Source of the DNA: an uncultured Flammeovirgaceae bacterium
GTDB taxonomy: Bacteria; Bacteroidota; Bacteroidia; Cytophagales; Cyclobacteriaceae
Assembly (NCBI GenBank): GCA_946886805.1
Contig: CAMPJM010000014.1
Span: forward strand, 1-21,617
Direction of reading: 5' to 3'
Length of the DNA: 21,617 nt
A program made the position numbers and the translations under genes. Positions 15,315 to 21,617 of this stretch are shown here, one piece after another (position 1 is the first letter of the stretch; every line of letters starts with the position of its first letter). The notes beneath the pieces were generated by a model. The model was not told the DNA's origin. It saw only the letters and a list, made by a program, of their open reading frames with translations, and searched no databases.

Positions 15315-15760
15315 TTATTGCAATCTTGTCCTAGTAACATGTAAAAAAAACAGTGAATTACTTTTAAAAGGGCACGATAAATGTCCTTCCTGCTCTTTAA
15401 AATCTTTTGATTCTAACTGAATCGTCGTATGAGATATTGTGAGAGAAGAAGTAATTTCCTGACATAACACTTCCAGAATCCCGTTATTGTTTGTCTTGGA
15501 CATCCATAGTCACACGGGCACTCATTTGCGTTTACCTCGGAAGTCAAGGCTCAAACATGAAGATCGTTTACATCCGTTACCCATTTATTTGACGCATTGC
15601 TTTGCGCAATTCATTAATATTGACAACATTAGGTGTGCCTTCTAGTAAAATGCTAACAGCATCTTTAAGAAATTTCCATGATATATTCTATAAAGAAGGA
15701 TATAAAATGAGCAAATTTAAGATTATCTCTGGTATATGCTGGTATCCTATGGAAAAGATC
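15315..15760 (-). pseudogene. Decayed CDF-family exporter remnant (C-terminal portion)
   Basis: Read on the minus strand from high to low coordinates, fragments in changing frames rebuild a CDF C-terminus. They are SWKFLKDAVSILLEGTP, then NELRKAMRQING, then (after a one-base loss) VTDVNDLHV-stop-ALTSEVNA, where TGA replaces a Trp codon of the HVW signature. Then (another shift) MSARVTMDVQDK, then (third shift) NNGILEVLCQEIT and ISHTTIQLESKDF, then EGHLSC. These match the CDF order of domain motifs, so this was once a third CDF exporter, unlike the two intact ones in wording. The 5' (N-terminal) portion with helices 1-4 is absent or unrecognisable beyond about 15760; the left limit is approximate. 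It is antisense to the neighbouring genes. Confidence 0.7.
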
Positions 15761-16087
15761 GTTGCGTTTTTCTTCCTATTTACAATCTTCTTTTGAAGGT
15801 ATGATTTCTTGCTCTGTACACGCTTTCTACAGGACATCACAATCAAAGGGCTTATAAAATTTAAAACAATTGACTGCCGCCTGGATGGAAGCCTTCTTAT
15901 TTTTTCATAAAGTTTATGTTATTTCTCCCTGATAATCAGCGGGTACAAGGGGCACAAATTAGGTACAACAAAATATTGGACTTTAGAACGCTTTCACATT
16001 GATGTTCCTTTGAATAGAAATTATAAACAAACGGCATCATTTGATTAAAACCGGATTGAATAGTGAAAACGATAAAATGCAACGCTT
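15761..16087. other. Gene-free stretch with possible degraded coding fragments and repeats
   Basis: About 330 bases between the CDF remnant and the next gene. On the minus strand, 15785-15895 reads KASIQAAVNCFKFYKPF and nearby pieces interrupted by stops, which may be another decayed gene that I cannot name. No start codon with a sound open frame is seen on the plus strand until 16088. Three GG[T/C]ACAA repeats lie at 15942-15968. Confidence 0.5.
15942..15968 (+). repeat. Three short direct repeats GG[T/C]ACAA
   Basis: GGTACAA (15942-15948), GGCACAA (15951-15957) and GGTACAA (15962-15968) are spaced 9 and 11 bases apart start to start, about one helical turn. Phased short repeats like these can be protein-binding sites (recombinase arm sites, regulator boxes), but there is no direct evidence of what binds. 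Confidence 0.4.
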
Positions 16088-16585
16088 ATGTTTACAAATA
16101 TCTCCTGGACAAATTACATCATTGTAATCATCCTTATATTGGCAATTTATTATTTGTTTATCGGCATTCGTTTTTATTACCATGAACTGAAGAATTTTGT
16201 AGGTAAACGAAAATTTCAATTGCACCCTGCCCATAATGAGCTTTCACACGGGCCGGGCAATATGGATAATAATGGCGAAGATGAACGGGTACATTCCGAA
16301 CCATTACAGGCCCAGAATTCTTTTGGCGGAACCCCCGATGATGCTTTTCAGGAAGTAGAGCATCTCATAGGCAGGCTGAAAGAAGTCATTGAAGAAGCAT
16401 CCCGTAAAAAATATATTAAACAAGAATTTCTTCAATACCTGAAATTGATACTCAAAGAATATCCTGAAATAAAAAATTCACCGTTCCAGCCAGCCATTAA
16501 TGAACTGATAATTTCTGAATGTGAAAGATATGGCTCCATTATGCTCAGTGAGAACGAGGTAGTGATGTTGTGGAATGATGTATAG
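16088..16585 (+). CDS. Single-span membrane protein of the conjugation region (unknown)
   Basis: 165 residues. One N-terminal membrane helix (TNYIIVIILILAIYYLFIGI, about residues 8-27), a basic FYYHELKNFVGKRKF segment, a low-complexity polar linker (~45-80), then a helical soluble domain (DAFQEVEHLIGRLKEVIEEA and KQEFLQYLKLILKEYPEIK). No known family is recognised. It lies directly upstream of the DUF4134 gene, in the place where Bacteroidota ICEs carry small tra genes, so a structural or accessory transfer role is likely by context. The ATG at 16088 is the only sensible start. Confidence 0.7.
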   Translation: MFTNISWTNYIIVIILILAIYYLFIGIRFYYHELKNFVGKRKFQLHPAHNELSHGPGNMDNNGEDERVHSEPLQAQNSFGGTPDDAFQEVEHLIGRLKEVIEEASRKKYIKQEFLQYLKLILKEYPEIKNSPFQPAINELIISECERYGSIMLSENEVVMLWNDV

Positions 16586-16595
16586 TGGGGCCAGG

Positions 16596-16688
16596 CGGAG
16601 GGATAAAAGCTCCTGTCCAACCCAGTGCTGTAGGGCATTGTGAAGGATGAGAATGGGTGATGTGACAGCAGCTACCCCTCCGTTTTTT
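16596..16688 (+). ncRNA. Candidate structured RNA or long hairpin ending in a T-run
   Basis: CGGAGGG (16596-16602) pairs exactly with CCCTCCG (16676-16682), followed by six T (16683-16688). Inside, GCTGT (16627-16631) can pair with ACAGC (16665-16669), and CCCA (16621-16623 with the preceding bases) with TGGG (16654-16657), which would cross the inner stem. The stretch looks more GC-rich than its surroundings. It may be a 3' structure or terminator of the gene ending at 16585 or a small RNA. Tandem TAACCTT (16694-16707) follows, before the next ATG. Confidence 0.3.
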
Positions 16689-16720
16689 AATAGTAACCTT
16701 TAACCTTTAAATAACGAGTT

Positions 16721-17059
16721 ATGAAAATGTGCAGATGGAAATTTAAAAGGTTTACCAGAAAACAGTTATGGTCTTTTGGCGTAACCATTGTCTTAACAGC
16801 TTTTCACCTGACAGCAATGGCGCAGGACGGAAATGCCGGAATTGAGGCGGCAAATCAACAAGTACGCAGCTACTTTGATTCCGGGACAAACCTGATGTAT
16901 GCCGTGGGTGCACTGTTAGGGCTGATCGGGGCCGTGAAGGTTTACCAAAAATGGAACTCAGGTGACCAGGATACCGGAAAAGTTGCCGCTGCCTGGTTTG
17001 GCAGTTGTATATTCCTTGTAGTTGTGGCCACTGTCATCAAATCCTTCTTCGGGGTATAA
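16721..17059 (+). CDS. traE: DUF4134 family conjugative transfer protein (TraE-type)
   Basis: 112 residues. The basic N-terminus and first hydrophobic segment (LWSFGVTIVLTAFHLTAMAQ) form a signal peptide, probably cleaved near AMAQ-DG. Then comes a polar region (AANQQVRSYFDSGTNLMYAVG), a second hydrophobic helix (ALLGLIGAVKVYQKWNSGDQD) and a third (AAAWFGSCIFLVVVATVIKSFF). The motif GAVKVYQKWNSGD with the FGSCIFL helix is characteristic of DUF4134 in Bacteroidota conjugative transposons (TraE of CTnDOT-type elements). It is a small inner-membrane component of the mating-pair apparatus, with a size and topology like VirB2/VirB3-type parts. Its presence identifies the right side of the window as ICE backbone. 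Confidence 0.88.
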   Translation: MKMCRWKFKRFTRKQLWSFGVTIVLTAFHLTAMAQDGNAGIEAANQQVRSYFDSGTNLMYAVGALLGLIGAVKVYQKWNSGDQDTGKVAAAWFGSCIFLVVVATVIKSFFGV

Positions 17060-17071
17060 ATCCTAAACATA

Positions 17072-17506
17072 ATGCAATCAATACTGATAGAAAAATTGCG
17101 GGGCTATATGATCAATAACAATCCGGAATTATGGCTCGATCTACAAGCAGATTTTTCGTTAACGCACTACTTAGAGCAAAAAGTATCTGCCCTTCAACCA
17201 TTCCTTGCAGCATTGCTGGCGGAAAATAAACCTGTCTATATTATAGAAGAACTGTGCCTGAACGAACTGACAAAAGACCTGCGTCCTTCAAAGTTCAACT
17301 ATATACGCAACCTGCTGGAAGAAGAATTTGAGGAAGACTATCTATGGATGACAGAAAACGGCATCCTTACTTATGAAGTCGTGAACATGATCAATACCTG
17401 TAAACCTGTTTTTGAAACTGCAGGGTTTAGCGAAGAAAAAGAACGTGACAGGGAACTCCATTATACCATTACTGGTGCAATAAAGGACTACCTGGAAAGC
17501 AAATAG
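17072..17506 (+). CDS. DUF1896-like small ICE protein
   Basis: 144 residues, soluble, acidic and helical. The segment EELCLNELTKDLRPSKFNYI followed by LLEEEFEEDY and NGILTYEVVNMI, CKPVFETAGF matches the pattern I recall for DUF1896, a family found between transfer genes and the large methylase-helicase gene in Bacteroidota ICEs. No enzymatic motif can be seen. It starts 12 bases after traE and is followed after 86 bases by the methylase-helicase gene. Function unknown. Confidence 0.68.
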   Translation: MQSILIEKLRGYMINNNPELWLDLQADFSLTHYLEQKVSALQPFLAALLAENKPVYIIEELCLNELTKDLRPSKFNYIRNLLEEEFEEDYLWMTENGILTYEVVNMINTCKPVFETAGFSEEKERDRELHYTITGAIKDYLESK

Positions 17507-17512
17507 GCGCAA

Positions 17513-17547
17513 GAAACCGCCCTCTGTTTCAGACGGATCGTGGTTTC
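17513..17547. other. Imperfect hairpin before the methylase-helicase gene
   Basis: GAAACC (17513-17518) pairs with GGTTTC (17542-17547), and an inner CTG-TTT-CAG stem is possible (17524-17532). No T-run follows, so it is more likely an mRNA leader structure or a regulator site than a terminator. Confidence 0.3.
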
Positions 17548-17592
17548 AACAATAAGATTAAAAGCAATTAGTGGGGATGAAAATCGTGGGGC

Positions 17593-20500
17593 ATGGCTTA
17601 CAATCTTTTTCAAAAATTAAATGACAATTTATCGGCTATCCGTATTGCCCTGGAATGGGACAAGAAAAAACCATTACAGGAAGCAGAGGTTGCGGCCTTA
17701 CATAATTACTCCGGCTTTGGCGGAATAAAAGCAGTATTGCTTCCCTATGCAGAAAGGCAGGAATGGATCAGGCAAAGCGCTACAGGTAATGACCTGCGGT
17801 TATACCCGAAGGCAATGGAACTTCATGGACTGTTACAAACCAATCTTTCTGAAAGGCAATACAAGGAAGCAGTTCAGTCCATGAAGAATAGCGTATTGAC
17901 CGCTTTTTACACACCACAGGTTGTACCTAAAACACTGTACAATATTTTAAAGGAACAAAACATCTTGCCACAAAGGGTTTATGAACCCAGCAGCGGGGCT
18001 GGTATTTTTATACGGGAAGCAGCAAACGCCTTCCCATCCCTTCAAAGCATAACGGCCGTTGAGAAAGATGTCCTGTCAGGACATGTACTGCAGGCTTTGA
18101 GCAGTACACTTACTGTTCCTGCAAACGTCCAAATTACAGGCTTTGAGGAGACGACAAACCAGGATAATGGTCAATACGATCTCATCGTAAGCAATATCCC
18201 GTTCGGTAATTTTCCTGTTTATGATGAAGCGTTTCCAAACAAGGAGTTGTCAGGGAAAATCCACAATTACTTTTTTGCCAAAGGGCTGGACAAGATAGCC
18301 AACGGCGGATTGCTGGCCTACATTACCACTGATGCATTTCAAAACAGCCCTTCCAATAAACCGGCGAGGGAATACTTATTCAATAAAGCTGATTTGATCA
18401 GTGTGACGGTCATGCCCGATAACCTGATGAAAAATACGGGCAACACCGAAGCCCCCAGTCATCTGCTGATCGTTCAGAAAAACGAGAGCAAGCGGCGACT
18501 TTCAACCGATGAGAAAGATCTGGTAGAAACAGTAGCACAAAAGAATGAATTCGGCAGTTATCACCTCAGTAAATACATCCACAGCCATCCTGAAATTATC
18601 ATAGGCAATGAAATCAAAGCCGGAAAAAACCAATATGGGCACGCCAACCAAACCGTATGGCAGCATGGGGATATAAATGGCATTGAAGAAAAACTTGCCG
18701 AAACAATCCGTGAAGGGATAGGGAATCACTTCAGTGAGATTCTGTTTCACCAAGCCCAAATAATTTCTGCTGCACATAAGCCGAAAACAAACAAGCAAAA
18801 GCTCACTTATTTGCCCATGCCTGAAAACAAGGCAGAAGCCGTTTCCATGCAATTGGGGTTATTTGATATTGCTCTGGCCGAAAACCCAGGCCGGGCGTTG
18901 GCCTACATCAATGACCTTGATACAACGATCGTACAGAGACAAACGGCACGTATGATCGGTATGGTAAAGACCGTCGATAACCCCTCCCACGAAAGCATTG
19001 TGTTGCTAACCGCAAAACAGGAAAAATCGAACCGGTATTTATACAAGCTGCATTCCAATGTTGAAGAAATCCGTTTTGCCGTTAACTGGATGAACGCACA
19101 CCTGCTAAGTTATGAGTTAAAAAACCTTTCGGCAGAACTAAAGCAATATGCGCACTCCTATGTCTATGAAGGGGATAAAAGCATGGAAGTTGCCTTTGAC
19201 CTGACGCATAATACGCCCCAATTATTTTCAAAACTAAAATCATTTTACAGAGAAGGAACTTTGGTTATCCATAATGGGCAAATCGGAACGATAGCCAATC
19301 CGCAACCAGATTTTAAACAGGCAGCCTTTCAAACTTTATACAAGCAAGGCAGTAAGACATTCTACGAAGATTATATTGTTCTCAGGGACAGGTATCTTGA
19401 ACTGGCTGAAAGGGAGCTGGCAGGAGCGGAAGTGGACGGTGACACAAGAAAAAGCTTAAATGACAGCTATGAAAAATTTGTGGCACGAAATGGTTTACTG
19501 AACAGGCCGGACAACGCTAAACTGATCAGCAATGATACTGCTTTCGGGTTGACCCTTCTTTCTTCTTTGGAACGTAAAGAAGGGGAACGGTTTGTAAAAG
19601 CTGATATTTTACAGCATTCCGTCGTCCATAAGCAGGAGCGCTTTGTCACGGACGATCCTGTTGAAGCCCTTGCAAGGAGCCTGAACGAAACAGGCAAAGT
19701 TGATATAAATTTCATAGCAAGTGCCATAGGGAAAACCGAGGCAGAAGCCGTCGCGGCTTTAGGGCCTCATATTTATCTTGATCCCGCTTCAATGACATGG
19801 GAAACGGGCGACAGGTATTTAAGCGGGAATGTTGTAAGCAAATTACAGGTGGCGGAAGAAAAGGCAAAAGAAAGCCCGGAAGATGTACAATTACGGCGGA
19901 GCTTGAAAGCTATTGCACAAGTACAGCCGGAGCGGATCCCTTTTGAACTGCTGGATTTTAATCTTGGCGAGCGCTGGATACCACTCCCCTGTTATGAGCG
20001 GTTTGCAAACGGGCTGTTTGAGTTGGATACCAGTATCAATTATTTTGCTTCCCTCGATACCTTCAAAGTAAACACCTCCGGACATAACGCAAAAGTATCC
20101 CAGGAATATGCCGTGACCCCAAAAAGCGGAAGGACAACTTATGGTTATACCCTGCTCGAACATGCACTGGAAAATACCACGCCTTTCTTTACTTATGAAA
20201 TTACCAGTGGTGAGGGCAAAACCATCCGGGTACCGGACAACGAGGCCATACAGCTTGCGCATCAAAAAGTTGAAAACATGCGCAATGGCTTTATCGCCTG
20301 GTTGCAGGATTTGCCCGAAACAGATAAAAAGCACCTCGAAAACCTATACAACAATACGTTCAATTGCTATGTATTGCGAGAATATGATGGCAGCCATTTA
20401 AACTTTCCGGGTCTGGACAAACGAAGACTGGGCATCAATGACCTGTACACCTCGCAAAAAAATGCGGCGTGGCGAATCATGCAGAACCGGGGCGCACTTA

Positions 20501-21617
20501 TTGACCATGAAGTAGGCCTGGGCAAAACACTGACAATGATCATAGCCGCCAATGAAATGAAACGCTTGGGCATTGTGCACAAGCCGATGATATTGGCCTT
20601 AAAGGCAAACGTGAACCAAATTGCCGATACCTATCGAAAGGCTTATCCCAGTGCCCGTGTCCTTGCACCGGGCGAAAAAGATTTTACACCTGCAAAAAGG
20701 CTGAGGCTGTTCCATGAGGTCAAAAACAACAATTGGGACTGCATCATACTGACGCATGACCAGTTTGGAAAAATACCGCAATCGCCGGAAATACAAAGAG
20801 AGATATTCCAAACAGAACTGGACAATGTGGAACGTGACCTGGAAACCCTCAAGAACCTGGGAGGGAACATTTCCAAAAAGATGCTCAAAGGTTTGGAAAT
20901 CCGCAAGAACAACCTACATGGAAAATTAAAATCTATATTGAGCGATATTGAACAAAAGAAGGATGCAGGGATCAATTTTAGGGAAATGGGCATCGACCAC
21001 CTCTTTGTGGACGAGTCCCACAAGTTCAAGAACCTGACCTTTACAACTAGGCATAACCGTGTGGCGGGCTTGGGCAACACGGCAGGGAGCCAAAAGGCGC
21101 TCAATATGTTGTTCGCTGTCCGGGAACTGCAAGCAAGGTTTAACTCGGACCTTTGTGTCACGTTCCTCTCCGGCACACCTATTTCAAACAGCCTCACAGA
21201 AATGTACTTGCTGTTCAAATACCTGCGGCCGAAAGCAATGCAACGCCAACAGATCGAAAATTTTGACGGGTGGGCAGCGGTATTTGCAAGGAAGACAACG
21301 GACTTCGAATTTTCGGTCACCAATGAGATTATTGCCAAAGAGCGTTTCCGTCACTTTATCAAAGTGCCCGAACTGGCGCTGTTCTATAATGAGATTACAG
21401 ATTATAAAACAGCAAAGCATATCAGTTTAGATAAACCAGCCCTCCATGAAACCCTGGTAAATATTGCCCCTACACCTGAGCAGATGGAGTTCATCAGAAG
21501 CCTTATGCAATTTGCCAAAACAGGGGATGGGACGCTCATCGGCAGGGGAAGGTTGAGCGATGCGGAAGACAAAGGCAGGATGCTGATCGCGACCAACTAT
21601 GCCAAAAAGATGGCCGC
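17593..21617 (+). CDS. Giant N6-adenine methylase plus SNF2-type helicase protein (right end cut off)
   Basis: Open from ATG 17593 to the window end: 1341 codons visible and no stop, so the C-terminus is missing. An in-frame TGA at 17578 and the absence of any other start support ATG 17593 (MAYNLFQKL). N-terminal methylase: SAM motif EPSSGAGIF (131-139) and the catalytic SNIPFG (200-205), a variant of NPPF. A QLGLF motif (420-424) resembles a clamp-binding motif. Helicase part: Walker A region DHEVGLGKT (971-979), DESH (1140-1143), SGTP (1193-1196), followed by SNF2-like sequence. The organisation matches large ICE and phage proteins (DarB, LtrC-like) thought to modify or protect incoming DNA from host restriction. 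It is likely to act on the transferred strand during establishment, by inference. Confidence 0.9.
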   Translation, partial: MAYNLFQKLNDNLSAIRIALEWDKKKPLQEAEVAALHNYSGFGGIKAVLLPYAERQEWIRQSATGNDLRLYPKAMELHGLLQTNLSERQYKEAVQSMKNSVLTAFYTPQVVPKTLYNILKEQNILPQRVYEPSSGAGIFIREAANAFPSLQSITAVEKDVLSGHVLQALSSTLTVPANVQITGFEETTNQDNGQYDLIVSNIPFGNFPVYDEAFPNKELSGKIHNYFFAKGLDKIANGGLLAYITTDAFQNSPSNKPAREYLFNKADLISVTVMPDNLMKNTGNTEAPSHLLIVQKNESKRRLSTDEKDLVETVAQKNEFGSYHLSKYIHSHPEIIIGNEIKAGKNQYGHANQTVWQHGDINGIEEKLAETIREGIGNHFSEILFHQAQIISAAHKPKTNKQKLTYLPMPENKAEAVSMQLGLFDIALAENPGRALAYINDLDTTIVQRQTARMIGMVKTVDNPSHESIVLLTAKQEKSNRYLYKLHSNVEEIRFAVNWMNAHLLSYELKNLSAELKQYAHSYVYEGDKSMEVAFDLTHNTPQLFSKLKSFYREGTLVIHNGQIGTIANPQPDFKQAAFQTLYKQGSKTFYEDYIVLRDRYLELAERELAGAEVDGDTRKSLNDSYEKFVARNGLLNRPDNAKLISNDTAFGLTLLSSLERKEGERFVKADILQHSVVHKQERFVTDDPVEALARSLNETGKVDINFIASAIGKTEAEAVAALGPHIYLDPASMTWETGDRYLSGNVVSKLQVAEEKAKESPEDVQLRRSLKAIAQVQPERIPFELLDFNLGERWIPLPCYERFANGLFELDTSINYFASLDTFKVNTSGHNAKVSQEYAVTPKSGRTTYGYTLLEHALENTTPFFTYEITSGEGKTIRVPDNEAIQLAHQKVENMRNGFIAWLQDLPETDKKHLENLYNNTFNCYVLREYDGSHLNFPGLDKRRLGINDLYTSQKNAAWRIMQNRGALIDHEVGLGKTLTMIIAANEMKRLGIVHKPMILALKANVNQIADTYRKAYPSARVLAPGEKDFTPAKRLRLFHEVKNNNWDCIILTHDQFGKIPQSPEIQREIFQTELDNVERDLETLKNLGGNISKKMLKGLEIRKNNLHGKLKSILSDIEQKKDAGINFREMGIDHLFVDESHKFKNLTFTTRHNRVAGLGNTAGSQKALNMLFAVRELQARFNSDLCVTFLSGTPISNSLTEMYLLFKYLRPKAMQRQQIENFDGWAAVFARKTTDFEFSVTNEIIAKERFRHFIKVPELALFYNEITDYKTAKHISLDKPALHETLVNIAPTPEQMEFIRSLMQFAKTGDGTLIGRGRLSDAEDKGRMLIATNYAKKMA

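Noticed and set aside
15602..15796. 64-codon plus-strand ORF in the gene-free stretch
   Set aside because: It is opposite the CDF remnant and has no sensible protein features; the minus-strand fragments explain the sequence better.
20643..21338. 231-codon minus-strand ORF within the methylase-helicase gene
   Set aside because: Lies antisense to the conserved helicase motifs (DESH, SGTP), so it is a shadow frame.
1..21617. CRISPR arrays, rRNA, tRNA genes or insertion sequences
   Set aside because: No regularly spaced long repeats, no rRNA or tRNA cores and no transposase motifs were seen in this window.

Overview
The window looks like part of a Bacteroidota chromosome or plasmid (Sphingobacteriia/Cytophagia-like), carrying a piece of an integrative conjugative element (ICE) loaded with a divalent-metal resistance block. 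The Bacteroidota call rests on the gene families (CzcA fused to an outer-membrane factor, RteC-like protein, DUF4134/TraE, DUF1896-like protein, a giant methylase-helicase), on AT-rich gene starts without clear Shine-Dalgarno sites, and on moderate GC content. Every convincing intact gene lies on the plus strand.

Layout. (1) 79-1281: an ICE-type protein with an RteC-like C-terminus. (2) 1408-1797: a small secreted His/Cys-rich protein behind a palindromic, possibly Fur/Zur-type operator. (3) 2084-7992: a tripartite CzcA-type efflux pump. It has a previously uncalled 52-residue basic single-span membrane protein (2084-2242), a 1473-residue RND pump fused in one chain to a TolC-like outer-membrane factor (2254-6675), and a His/Glu-rich lipoprotein adaptor (6688-7992). 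(4) 8052-9616: a PII-like regulator, a two-repeat zinc-ribbon protein and a CDF zinc exporter, tightly packed. (5) 9691-11862: a small lipoprotein, a DUF2231 membrane protein, a second CDF exporter of a different metal-site type, and a Fur/Zur-family repressor. (6) 11919-15243: a DUF3703 gene broken by one in-frame TGA, a small protein with a CC motif, a NicO-like membrane protein, and a P1B-type Zn/Cd/Pb ATPase.

(7) 15244-16087 is about 840 bases without an intact gene. It holds, on the minus strand, a decayed third CDF exporter with several frameshifts and stops, plus short repeats. (8) From 16088 the conjugation backbone resumes: an anchored membrane protein, a DUF4134 (TraE-type) protein, a DUF1896-like protein, and a giant N6-adenine methylase plus SNF2-type helicase protein that runs off the right edge of the window.

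Functionally the cargo covers each step of cation detoxification. The P-type ATPase and two CDF proteins would move Zn/Cd/Co (and perhaps Fe/Mn) from cytoplasm to periplasm. The adaptor plus the CzcA-OMF fusion would carry periplasmic metal out across the outer membrane. His-rich secreted parts could buffer metal, and a Fur/Zur-type repressor and a PII-like protein could tune the system. All functional roles are inferred from family membership and motifs; no database search was run.
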